64,000 nucleotides of DNA from Anodontia alba (lineage: Eukaryota; Mollusca; Bivalvia; Lucinida; Lucinidae). How positions within the stretch are numbered: the stretch's first letter is position 1; each line of letters starts with the position of its first letter. Positions 45,280 to 55,994 of this stretch are shown piece by piece. The notes under the pieces were generated by a model that worked only from the letters and a program-made list of their open reading frames with translations, made no database searches and had not been told where the DNA came from. The DNA lies in assembly GCA_964016985.1 (NCBI GenBank), contig OZ024826.1, forward strand, positions 68,540,768 through 68,604,767, read 5' to 3'. Position numbers and translations under genes: made by a program.

Positions 45280-47155
45280 AGATACGGATCCATAACTCAT
45301 GAAGTATTTCAATAGTTTTTGAGATATTTTGTTCACAAGGGAAACATGCCCAAATTTACAAAGGGCCATTACTTATGAAATATTTTTCAGAATTTACAAA
45401 AAAATTAATCAGGTCATCTACTCGTTTGTTTGTGTTGAGGTTTTACGGCCCAGTCAACCCAATGGGGTCATGTCGAGCGCGGTCAGTTTACCTAACCACA
45501 CGTTTACTGGGCAGGCTTAGTCCTCTAAGCGGTTAACCAGTAGTGTGCTCTTTCTTTCGCCAGAAACTGACAACTGCCCTTCTTGAATCAGCGGAAGGGA
45601 GAGAATGACCGTAGAAAATATTTCATGATCAATCTCCACGAAAGACTGTTGCCGACCTCGGCGGGGGTTGAACCCGCGACCTCCTGGTCTCCAGTTGGAC
45701 GGCGCATCCAACTGAGCCACCGAGGCCGGCTCAGGTCATCTACTCATCATTACCAATCAATTCACCAAGTTTCAAGTCTCTAGCTCTAATAGTTTTTGAG
45801 ATATTTTGCTGACAAGATAAAAATGCCCAAAATAACAAAGGGGCATAACTCAAGAAGTATATTTCAAAATTTCTTCAAAAGTTAATCAGGTTGTCTACTC
45901 ATCACTACCAGTCTATTCATCAGGTGTCAAGGCTCTAGTTCCAACAGTTTTTGAGATATTTTGCTGACAAGGTAAAATTGCCCAAAATTACAAAGGGCCA
46001 TAACTCATGAAGTATTTTTCAGAATTTCTTCAAAAATTAATCAGGTCATCTACTCATCACTACAAATCCATTTACTAAGTTTCAAGGCTCTAGCTCTAAC
46101 AGTTTTTGAGATATTTTGCTGACAAGATAAAAATGCCTAAAATTACAAAGGGGCATAACTCAAGAAGTATATTTCAAAATTTCTTCAAAAGTTTATCAGG
46201 TTGTCTACTCATCACTACCAGTCTATTCATCAAGTTTCAAGGCTCTAGCTTCAATAGTTTTTGAGATATTTTGCTGACAAGTTAAAAATGCCCTAAATTA
46301 CAAAGGGCCATAACTCATGTAGTTTTTCAGAATTTCTTCAAAAGTTAATCAGGTCATCTACACATCACTACAAATCCATTTACTAAGTTTCAAGGCTCAA
46401 GCTCTAACAGTTTTTGAGATATTTTGCTGACAAGGTAAAAATGCCCAAAATTACAAAGGGCCATAACTCAAAAGGCATTTTTCAAAATTTCTTCAAAAGT
46501 TAATCAGGTTGTCTACTCATCACTACCAGTCTATCCATTAAGTTTCAAGGCTACCAGTCTATCCATTAAGTTTCAAGGCTCTAGCTCCAACGGTTTTTGA
46601 GATATTTTGCTGACAAGATAAAAATGCCCAAAATTACAAAGGGCCATAACTCATGAAGTATTTTTCAGAATTTCTTCAAAAGTTAATCAGGTCATCTACT
46701 CATCACTACAAATCCATTTACTAAGTTTCAAGGCTCTAGCTCTAACAGTTTTTGAGATATTTTTCTGACAAGGTAAAATTGCCCAAAATTACAAAGGGCC
46801 ATAACTCAAGAAGTATTTTTCAAAATTTCTTCAAAAGTTAATCAGGTTGTCTACTCATCACTACCAGTCTATTCATCAAGTTTCAAGGCTCTAGCTTTAA
46901 TAGTTTTTGAGATATTTTGCTGACAAGATTGCATCCATATTTTTTCAAAGGGCCATAACTCAGAAAAGGGGCATAATCCTGTCAAGAAAAAAAATACATG
47001 TCAGCTATTTTTTCATGAGGAATCCATATATGAAATTTCAAAACAGTAGCATTCACGGTTTTAAAGTTATGCTATGCATCAAAAAGCGTGACAAACGGAC
47101 GGACGAACAACCCAGAAGCAATATGCCCCTCCAACTTCTTTGAAGTTGGGGGCAT
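45280..47155 (+). repeat. tandem-repeat element G with alternating dimers
   Basis: Units of about 155 bp carry ATCAAGTTTCAAGGCTCTAG, GTTTTTGAGATATTTTGCTGA and TTACAAAGGGCCATAACTCA. Two unit types alternate: one with GGTTGTCTACTCATCACTACCAGTCTAT, the other with GGTCATCTACTCATCACTACAAATCCAT. The right end is the hairpin ATGCCCCTCCAACTTC/GAAGTTGGGGGCAT followed by AAA (near 47123-47160), after a GACAAACGGACGGACGAACA spacer like that of A, H and I. Confidence 0.8.
45424..45730 (-). mobile_element. tRNA-derived SINE with 15-bp target duplication
   Basis: The 307-bp insertion is flanked by direct copies of TCAGGTCATCTACTC (45409-45423 and 45731-45745), which is array G sequence. The minus-strand head carries box A TGGCTCAGTTGG (45719-45708) and box B GGGTTCAACCC (45675-45665). 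The 3' tail ends CAAACAAAC. Degraded relatives lie at 4842 and 26640. The near-perfect duplication marks a young insertion made by LINE-type machinery. Confidence 0.9.
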
Positions 47156-47404
47156 AAAAAACCGGAGAATGGGTGGTCTGTGGGTTTCATACCCCTTGAA
47201 ACGGTAAATCTGTGTTTAAAAAATAACTACAGGTCCGATCTAAATTTCCTTTTTGTTGGATAATGTATATTTAATACCTCATAATATAAACCCAAAATGG
47301 ACAAAGTTTAAAACATATTAGTCTTGCGATCCAGGATAGAAATTTTGGTCACGGTGCCGGGTCTCGGTCACGGGGTTCCGGTCTGTGGGTTTCATACCCG
47401 ACCA

Positions 47405-47731
47405 AATTTTTTGCATCAACTTTCAAGTTCTCTGCCTCAGAAGGTTCTGGAGGCTGAATCAAGTTCCACCATTTGTTTATTCTGTTTATATTCGTCCGCC
47501 GAGATTGCGCTCAACATCATTAAAGTATTATTTCTTCAAAAGTTTGAAGTTTTCTTTGTTTTGTATATTCCGTCGCTCTTTATAATTATCAGAGTGTAGA
47601 AGGCTTACATGTTTGAATGCAGAATTAAGCGACATCAGCGTCAGTATGGAACTACTTTTTAGGAAGTTATTAGGTTTGCATTTTTGAGAAAACGGATTGT
47701 AGAAATTCTGTATAGTAAATTTGGCGGCGGT
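47405..47731. other. right end of the block splitting the Polinton
   Basis: No gene. The last bases, TTTGGCGGCGGTAAACCGCCACCAAA (split here as two arms), form an imperfect palindrome spanning about 47720-47745 at the junction with the polymerase gene. Confidence 0.45.
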
Positions 47732-47734
47732 AAA

Positions 47735-50700
47735 CCGCCACCAAAAATGAAGACAACAGATGTTTGGAATGGGCCTTGTTGTCTATTTTATATTACAATG
47801 AGCATAACTCAACCAAATTCAGAAGTTTTAAAAAATACTTAGGCACGTTGAATTTCAAAGGTACTGATTTCCCCACACCACTTTCTCAAATACCAAAAGC
47901 GGAAAAACAAAACCCCGATCTTGCAATCAATGTGTATGGCTATGCAATGTCGCCAAAGAAGCAAAAGATAAGAATATTTCCATACTATATCTCTGATCGG
48001 CCCCCAACAATCCCATGAGTCAATTTGCTTTTGATATCAGAAGACGTAGAGGCTGACTACAGCAATGATGACGGTGTGGCAGATGAAGATGAAAGCATGG
48101 TGGACGAAAACTATGATCCTGCAGATTATGAGGATTACCCAGAGCCTAAGAAAAAAGAAACAAAGTATCACTACTGTGGGATTAGAAAACTCAATAGATT
48201 GCTCGCTGACCAAAACAAATGTAAAAATAAAACCTATTTCTGTGATCGATGCCTATATGGTTTCACCAAAGAAGACCTGCTTATCAAACACAAAGAAGAC
48301 TGCTATGGCATCAACACGAGTTCAACACGAATAGATATGCCAGCCGAAGGCAGCCACATCAAATTCAAAAACCATCAAAACCAAATGCCTGTTCCATATG
48401 TCATTTATGCCGACTTTGAAAGTATAATCAAACCAAAAACAGAAAAAGCAGGTGATAAATCAGAAATCAATAGTGTACATGAAGCATGCGGATTTGGTTA
48501 TCAAGTTGTCAGATATGATGGCCAAGCTGAAAAACCTGTAATCTACAGAGGTAAAGATGTCATTGAAGTATTTCTGAACCACTTAGAATGTGAGGTTAGC
48601 AATATCAATAACATCTTTGCTGACTGAGAAAAACAAGACAGATTATGAGAAAGCCACCAAATGTTGGATATGCGAACAAGAAATAACAAAAAACAATCCA
48701 AAAGTAAGAGACCATTGTCATTTCACAGGTGAATATAGAGGTGCAGCACATAAATTCTATACCCTTAAACTCAAAATCAAACCAGGCAAGACAAAAATCC
48801 CTGTGTTACTTCACAATCTGCGTGGATATGACAGCCACCTCATAATGCAAAAGATACATAAAGCCAAAGGCCATATATCCTGCATTGCAAACAATGCTGA
48901 AAAATATATCTCCTTCTGTGTTGGGCAGCTTAAATTCCTTGACAGTTTTCAATTTATGACATCATTGCTGGAAAAGTTAGTGTCTGCCACGGATAAATCA
49001 GACTTCAAATTAACCAAAAGTGCATTTGGCGACAAGGCAGATGTGCTTCTGCGTAAGGGTGTCTTTCCATATGAATACATAGACAGCCTGGACAAGTTAA
49101 ATGAAACCCAACTGCCTCCCATAGATAAATTCTACAGTAAGCTCACCGACGAAAAAATCAAACAAGAAGACTACAACCACGCCCAAAAAGTGTGGACTGA
49201 ATTCAACTGTAAGACCCTGGGTGACTACCATGACCTGTACTTAAAGACTGACGTTGTCTTACTCGCTGATGTGTTTCAAACCTTCCAGCAAACTTGCATG
49301 AAAACATATAAGCTTGGCCCTTTGCACTATTACACCGCACCTGGGCTCTCCTGGGACGCCTTACTCAAATACACAAAAAGCGATCTGCGACATGCACCTA
49401 TTTATCGAAAAAGGTATGCGTGGTGGTACTAGTATGGTGTCCAAACGACACGTCAAAGCAAACAATCCACACACTGTGGATTATGACCCCACAAAAGAAA
49501 CCAACCACATCATGGATTACGATGCAAACAACCTCTACGTATAGGCCATGAGTCAACCTCTTCCCTACTCTGGCTTCAAATGGAAAACGTGAGACGCAAA
49601 CGGCAACTTTGGCAAAAGGCAACACGGCAAAGGCTGGGTCCTCGAAGTGGATTTGGAATACCCCAAGCACCTGCATAAACTACACAATGACTACCCCCTT
49701 GCCCCTGAAAAACTATCCATAAAAGAAGAATGGCTCTCACCTTACCAAACAGACCTGCTGGAAAATAAAAGCATGTTAAGCTGCTCCAAGCTTGTGCCAA
49801 ACCTCATGAATAAAGAAAAGTATGTAGTTCACTACAGAAACCTCCAATTTTACATGCCCCAAGGTATGAAACTCACGAAGGTGCACAAGGTGCTTGAATT
49901 CAATGAGAAACCCTGGATGGAACCATACATCCGCCTCAACACAGACCTCCGAAAGAAAGCAAAGTCTGCCTTTGAAAAAGACTTCTACAAACTCATGAAC
50001 AACTCCGTCTTCGGCAAAACAATGGAAAACCCCCGCAAGCCAGTCAACATAAAACTAGTTAGAACTGACGGCACTGAGAATGAGAAAATAAGAAAAATCA
50101 TAGCCAAGCCCAATTTCAACAGACGGGTAAAGTTCTCAGATGAACTATCCGCGATTCCTGTCAACAAAACAAACCCGATGCTAAACAAACCAATCTATGT
50201 GGGTTTCTCTGTGCTTGACTTATCAAAAAAACTAATGTACAAATGGTACTACAACAATCTGAAAAAAAGGTACAGGGAAAACTGCACCCTGTTGTACACT
50301 GACACAGACTCCTTGCTTGTGGACATTAAAACCCACAATATATATAAAGACATGGCAGAATCCAAAGACAAGTATGACTTCTCTGACTATCCAAAGGACC
50401 ACCCACTTTACGACGAATTAAACAAAAAAATACTCGGTAAGATGAAAGATGAGTGTGCTGGGATACCAATTGCTGAGTACGTTGGCCTGCGTCCAAAGCT
50501 GTATTCGATACTTAGATCAGATGAGCAACTCATTAAGAAAGCAAAGGGTATAAAAAAATATGTACTCAAAAAACAGATCAACTTTGAGAACTACAAAGAT
50601 ACACTCTTCAACAAAACCAAAAGCGAGCACAGCATGAATATGCTTCGCTCTGTGAAACATAACATATATGGCTTAACGGTAAAAAAAGCGACGCTTTCGC

Positions 50701-50789
50701 CGCTTGACACAAAAAGATACATAGCCCCAGATGGCATTACGCTATACGCATTTGGATCTGACTTGTCACAGTATCAGCCGGGACAATAA
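47735..50789 (+). pseudogene. Polinton DNA polymerase B, exonuclease and polymerase domains
   Basis: The protein resumes at KNEDNRC and continues with the family B layout: a Cys/His cluster (YFCDRCLYGF), Exo I YADFES (48407-48424), an HNH-like VRDHCHFTGEYRGAAH, Exo II HNLRGYDSHL, Exo III YHDLYLKTDVVLLADVF, GLSWDALL, the YDANNLY palm motif and YTDTDS (50295-50312). Breaks: TGA at 48016-48018, a frameshift at about 48615-48627, a frameshift near 49383, TAG at 49542-49544 and TGA at 49590-49592. It cannot make a full enzyme. The 3' end overlaps the convergent integrase by about 50 bp. Confidence 0.85.
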
Positions 50790-51662
50790 GTAGTTCCTCT
50801 TTAACAAAACCTCTCTTTGGTGCTGGTGCCTTCAAATAATACACTCTTATGCCTTGTGTAATAATATGATAGTCAATCTTGTGTATATCCACAGACCAAA
50901 TAGGATCTGTTGCCCGTCTTTTACCACCTTCTAATTCTCCTGGTTGATACAAATACCTAAAATTTGCATATGGACAAATAGGAGCATCAACTTTTCTTGT
51001 TACAATAGGAGGGGCTTTTTTCGTCTCCGCATTTAGTGCTTTGATAACTTTAGGCAGTCTAAGATCTTAACCCATTCTCTGTTACGCTTGTGAGGATTTT
51101 CCAGCTCTTTTGCATATTGATAGCCAAAGAGTCTTTCAGCTAAAGTCCTGTTGAATCTCTCCACTACACCTTGGTCTCTATGTATTTCTGTTCTACCTCT
51201 TCTAATTTTAACACTATGTTTCGCCATCAGTTGTGACACAACACCCATAAATTCTCTCCCTGGGTCTACCTGTAATACCTTTGGATATTTCAAATGTCTA
51301 CTGTATATTTTCTCAAAAGCTTTAGCAACTTCTTTGCTGTCTTTTGAAGTTAAGGGTTCTACTTCTTTGTATCTTGTTCCCACATCAACTAATGTCAAAG
51401 CATATCTATATGTTTTGTTTACTCTACCAACAGTGTCATGTGGCAAAAACAACAAATCTGCTTGATGTACTTCATCTTTAGCAGACACATCAAACCTTGG
51501 CCTAATTATTTTCTTAGGTGCAGGTAAATAAATCTGCCACACAGCTTGTCTCTTTAAGAATTCAAATGCCTGCTTTTCACTGACCTTTGCTTCTTTGGCT
51601 AACTTTTTTATTGCTGTCTGACCTCTCCAAAATCCTTTGGGGCTGTAGTATATTTTTTCCAT
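50737..51662 (-). pseudogene. Polinton retroviral-like integrase, one frameshift
   Basis: This is the DDE integrase that inserts Polintons. From the ATG at 51662 there is an N-terminal helical region (KLAKEAKVSEKQAFEFL), then the catalytic core with D69 (HQADLLFL), D133 (VLQVDPGREF) and E168 (GVVERFNRTL), about 35 residues apart. A frameshift near 51055 moves the C-terminal DNA-binding part (GGKRRATDPIWS, APKRGFVKEELLIVP) into another frame, ending at 50737. All three catalytic residues are present. It is convergent with PolB, a usual Polinton arrangement. Confidence 0.85.
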
Positions 51663-51825
51663 GTTTTTTTTATATAAATATTTTAGAATCTACAAAAACT
51701 TATAAGCAACAAACCCAGTTACTGCCATGCCCAATACAACAAATGTAATCTCTCTATTTTGCTGATCAGGTGAATGTGTATAAAAATCACTTAGTTTAGG
51801 CTCAGGTGGCAATGAGTCAAGAGAC
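51663..51825. other. short spacer between integrase and next Polinton gene
   Basis: AT-rich leader. A short hydrophobic minus-strand frame here (ITFVVLGMAVTGFVAYKFL-like) may be part of another very small Polinton protein, but I cannot fix its ends. Confidence 0.2.
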
Positions 51826-52110
51826 TTACCAGTTATGTAATTGTTTCATAGCCTGATCTACATCATCAAAAGTCTGTACTGCATGGTGTTCTTTTTTTAT
51901 TTGATCGTTGATAAAATCTAATCTCTGCATCCTTTTTTTATTCCATGCAGTCTGTGCCACTTCTAATTGTTCCACAGCTTTGTCGTGTCTCTCTCTTTCT
52001 TTTTCAGCATCATCACTTTTTCCCATACGAGAAAACAAATAATTACTACCAGAGAATGCCAATGCATTCACAACTGCACCGCCTATCATCATTGCTACTG
52101 CACTTGCCAT
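51826..52110 (-). CDS. Polinton small membrane/coiled-coil protein
   Basis: The intact 94-residue frame starts MASAVAMMIGGAVVNALAFS, a Gly/Ala-rich hydrophobic segment, followed by a charged helix (EKERERHDKAVEQLEVAQ) and KKRMQRLDFINDQIKKEHHA. I recall proteins of this layout in invertebrate Polintons next to the integrase. The function is unknown; a minor virion-like protein is a guess. It lies in the same orientation as the integrase and its neighbours. Confidence 0.6.
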   Translation of the reverse strand: MASAVAMMIGGAVVNALAFSGSNYLFSRMGKSDDAEKERERHDKAVEQLEVAQTAWNKKRMQRLDFINDQIKKEHHAVQTFDDVDQAMKQLHNW

Positions 52111-52149
52111 TTTTTTATTATTGTTTTCAAATACAAATATCTAGAAAAA

Positions 52150-52390
52150 TTATTTTATAATATCAGCAGGGATAATACCCTGTTTAACCAGCATATCTCT
52201 GGTAGCCATAGCTAACAATATATCTACAGACAACATTCCAACATCACCCATGTTGAAATCAACTTTAGGTGGTGGCCTTTTTAATATATTGTAGTTTTCT
52301 AGTAATGTCTGCATAGCCAATAGTTAACACTGTTTCAACGCCTGCGTGATATAACATGTTTACAATTTGTTTTCCGTCAATAGTCGCCAT
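52150..52390 (-). pseudogene. small Polinton protein, one frameshift
   Basis: ATG at 52390-52388 opens MATIDGKQIVNMLYHAGVET. A one-base shift follows, after which the frame continues LLENYNILKRPPPKVDF and GMLSVDILLAMATRDMLVKQ to a stop at 52152-52150. The 241-base span is not a multiple of three, in keeping with the shift. It is preceded by an A-rich leader like the neighbouring genes. Function unknown; the context suggests a conserved small Polinton gene. Confidence 0.5.
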
Positions 52391-52427
52391 TTTTTTTATA
52401 TGTGAAAAAATATTTCTCAAATTAAAA

Positions 52428-52681
52428 TTAATTCATTTCAAAAGGATCTATATCAGGCTTTGATTGCTGTGGCGGCTGTGTAACTTGCTTTGCTTGTATT
52501 GGCACTGGTTTATTATACCACATATAAATGCCTATACCAACCATCATCAGCACAGCACAAAGTGGAATATAGTTTTTATAAACATTCACTTTAAACGGGG
52601 ATTCTGTCTCTTGTGGTTCTCTTGTTACTCTTGTGACTGTTTTTTGCTCCGCAGGAGCTTCCTGTTGCTCCGCAGTAGCTG
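52428..52681 (-). pseudogene. Polinton membrane protein, N-terminus cut off
   Basis: An open minus-strand frame enters from the junction with tandem element H. It encodes Gln/Glu-rich sequence, then SPFKVNVYKNY, a membrane span (IPLCAVLMMVGIGIYMW), then a Pro/Gln-rich tail ending DPFEMN and a stop at 52430-52428. The start is missing because Polinton sequence ends at 52681. Single-pass proteins like this occur in Polintons, but I cannot name the family. Confidence 0.45.
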
Positions 52682-55600
52682 ATTTGACCTGGTGACCTAG
52701 TTTTTGACCCCACGTAACCCAGTTTCAAACTTGACCTAGTAATCATCAAGACAAACAGTTTGGGCAAGATTCATGATGATTGCTTCAAAAATGGGACCTC
52801 TAGAGTGTTAACAAGGTCTTCCTTTGATTTGGCCTGGTGACCTAGTTTTTGACTCCAAGTGACCCAGTTTCAAACTTGACCTAGAAATTATCAAGACAAA
52901 CATTTTGAGCAAGATTCATGATGATTGCTTCATAAATGTGACTGCTAGAGTGTTAACGAGGTTTTACACTGATTTGGCCAGGTGACCTAGTTTTAGATCC
53001 CACGTGACCCAACTTTGAACTTGACCTAGAAATCATCAAGACAAACAGTTTGAGCAAGAGTCATGATGACTGCTTCAAAAATGTTACCGCTAGAGTGTTA
53101 ACAAGGTTTTCTGCTGATTTGGCCCGGTGACTTAGTTTTTGACCCCAAGTGACCCAGTTTCAAATTTGACCTAGAACTCATCAAGACAAACATTTTGAGC
53201 AAGATTCATGATGATTGCTTCAAAAATGTGACTGCTAGAGTGTTAACAAGGTTTTCCTTTGATTTGGCCTGGTGACCTAGTTTTTGACCCAAAGTGACCC
53301 AGTTAAAACCTGACCTAGAAATCATCCAGACAAACATTCTGAGCAAGATTCATGATTGCTTGAAAAATGTGACCACTAGAGTGTTAACAAGATTTTGCCT
53401 GGTGACCTAGTTTTAGATCCCACGTGACCCTATTTGAACTTGACCTAGAAATCATCAAGATAAACAGTTTGAGCAAGATTCATGATGATTGCTTCAAAAA
53501 TGTGACCGCTATAGTGTTAACAAGGTTTTCTGCTGATTTGGCCCGGTGACTTAGTTTTTGATCCCAAGTGACCCAGTTTCGAATTTGACCTAGAAATCAT
53601 CAAGACAAACATTTTGAGCAAGATTCATGATGACTGCTTCAAAAATGTGACCACTAGAGTGTTAACAAGGTTTTCCTTTGATTTGGCCTGGTGACCTAGT
53701 TTTTGACCCTAAGTGACCCAGTTAAAACCTGACCTAGAAATCATCCAGACAAACATTTTGAGCAAGATTCATGATGATTGCTTGAAAAATGTGACCGCTA
53801 GTGTTAACAAGGTTTTCTGCTGTTTTGGCCTGGTGAGCTAGTTTTTGACCCCAGGCAACCAAATTTCGAATTTCACCTAGAACTCATCAAGACAAACATT
53901 TTGAGCAAGATTCATTATGATTGCTTCAAAAATGAGACAGCTAGAATGTTAAAAAGGTTTTCCTTTGATTTGGCCTGGTGACCTAGTTTTTGACCCCATG
54001 TGACACAGTTTCAAACCTGACCTAGAAATCATCAAGACAAACATTTTGAGCAAGATTCATGATGATTGCTTGAAAAATGTGACTGCTAGAGTGTTAAAAA
54101 TGTTTTTTGCTGATTTGGCCAGGTGACCTAGTTTTTGACCCCATGCGACCCAGTTTCAAACTTGACCTAGAAATCACCAAGTCAAACATTTTGAGCAAGA
54201 TTCATGATGATTGCTTCAAAAATGTGACCGCTAGAGTGTTAACAAGGTTTTCTGCTGATTTAGCCCGGTGACCTAGTTTTTGACCCCAAGTGACCCAGTT
54301 TCGAACTTGACCTAGAAATCATCAAGACAAACATTTTGAGCAAGATTCATGATGATTGCTTCAAATATGTGACTGCTTGTGTATTAACAAGGTTTTCTGC
54401 TGATTTGGCACCTCCAAAAAACAGAAAAATTTTAGACAAAACATCTGATATTTTTTATATTTCTGCTCAAAACATAGATTGTGGGTACTCGTTAGAACCC
54501 CCTCGGTGAGGCGGTTCTAATGAGTACCCACAATCTATGTTTTGAGCAAAAATAAGAAAACTAATGTATACCCCTGTAAACCCCAGTTTTTCTATATAAA
54601 AGTGGGGTTAAAGGGGGTCAAAATTATATAGGCATGTTTTCATGATGGTGACCTAGTTTTTGACCCTAAGTGACCCAGTTTTGAACTTGACCTAGAAATC
54701 ATCAAGACAAACATTTTGAGCAAGATTCATGATGAATGCTTTAAAAATGTGACCGCTAGAGTGTTAACGAGGTTTTCTGCTGATTTGGCCAGGTGACCTA
54801 GTTTTTTACCCCACGTGACCCATTTTCGAACTGGACCTAGAAATCACCAAGACAAACATTTTGAGCAAGATTCATAATGATTGCTTCAAAACTGTGACCA
54901 CTTACAAGGTTTTCTGCTGATTTGGCAAGGTGCCCTAATTTTTCACCTAAACTGACCCAGTTTTGAATTTGACCCAGAACTTATCAAGAAAAACAATTTG
55001 AGCCAGATTCATGACGATTGCTTCAAAAATGTGACCGCTAGAGTGTTAACCAGGTTTTCTACTGATCTGGCCTGGTGACCTAGTTTGTGACCCCAAGTGA
55101 CCCAGTTTTGAACTTGACCTAGAACTTATCAAGAAAAACATTTTGCGCAAGATTCATGATGATTGCTTAAAAAATGTGACCGCTAGAGTGTTAACAATGT
55201 TTTCTGCTGATTTGGCCTGGTTACCTAGTTTTTGACTCGAAGTGACCCAGGTTCGAACTTGACCTAGAAATCATCAAGACAAACATTTTGAGCAAGATTC
55301 ATGATGATTGAATAAAAAATGTGACCGCTAGAATGTTAACAAGGTCTTCTGCTGATTTTGCCCGGTGACCTAGTTTTTGACCCCAAGAGACCCAGTTTCA
55401 AATTTGATCTAGAAATCATCAAGGTAAACATTCTGAGCAATATTCATGATACTTACTTCAAAATGTGACCTTTACAGTGTTAACAAGCATTTCCTTTGAT
55501 TTGACCTGGTGACCTAGTTGTTTATCCTGAGTGACCCAGAATCGAACCTGACCTAGATTTCTTAGGGGCAAACATTCTGAGCAAGTTTTATCAAGACTGG

Positions 55601-55994
55601 AACAAAACTGTGACCTCTAGAGTGTTAACAAGTTTTTCCTTTGATTTGACCTGGTGACCTAGTTTTTGTCCCCAAGTGACCCAGTATCAAAATTGACCTA
55701 GATTTAATATTCTGAGCAAGTTTCATCAAGATTGGATCAAAACTATGACCTCTAGAGTGTTAACAAGTTTTTCCTTTGATTTGACCTGGTGACCTAGTTT
55801 TTGACCCCAAGTGACACCGTATCAAACTTGACCTAGATTTCATAGAAGCAAACATTCTGAGCAAGTTTCATCAAGATTGGGTCAAAACTGTGACCTCTAG
55901 AGTGTTAACAAACTAATTGTTGACGACGAACGACGGACGACTGACAGAGGGTGATCACAATAGCTCACCCTGAGCTTTTGCTCAGGTGAGCTAA
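52682..55994 (+). mobile_element. tandem-repeat element H (family of A), left end missing
   Basis: About twenty units of roughly 145 bp, the same family as element A, begin abruptly inside a unit next to the cut Polinton gene. The last few units are of the GCAAGTTTCATCAAGATTGG type, as in A. The right end is GTGATCACAATAGCTCACCC plus hairpin and CTAA (55991-55994). It contains hairpin MITE copy 2. The bases after CTAA resemble those after element A. Confidence 0.8.
54410..54646. mobile_element. hairpin MITE, copy 2 inside array H
   Basis: This 237-bp insertion interrupts a unit between GCTGATTTGGC and GGTGACCTAG. The hairpin at 54465-54547 has 34-bp arms, with ACATAGATTGTGGGTACTCG inside and one G/A difference that still pairs as G-U in RNA. 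The right end ATAGGCATGTTTTCATGAT matches copy 1; the left end is shorter. Confidence 0.85.

Larger units (their letters stand above)
44587..47404. mobile_element. 2.8 kb unit with 249-bp inverted repeats
   Basis: The arms at 44587-44835 and 47156-47404 are near-identical reverse complements starting TGGTCGGGTATGAAACCCAC, with a second internal ATGAAACCCACAGACC near the inner end of each arm. Inside are an AT-rich stretch, tandem array G and a SINE. The inner edge of the right arm touches the hairpin end of array G. No transposase is visible, so this would be a non-autonomous long-terminal-inverted-repeat transposon or a recombined pair. Confidence 0.75.

Noticed and set aside
45665..45730. 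tRNA gene on the minus strand
   Set aside because: Box A and box B are good, but the anticodon stem does not fold properly and the sequence continues into a SINE body with target duplications.
51151..51465. 104-residue plus-strand frame opposite the integrase
   Set aside because: Antisense shadow of the catalytic integrase region, which has clear DDE motifs on the minus strand.
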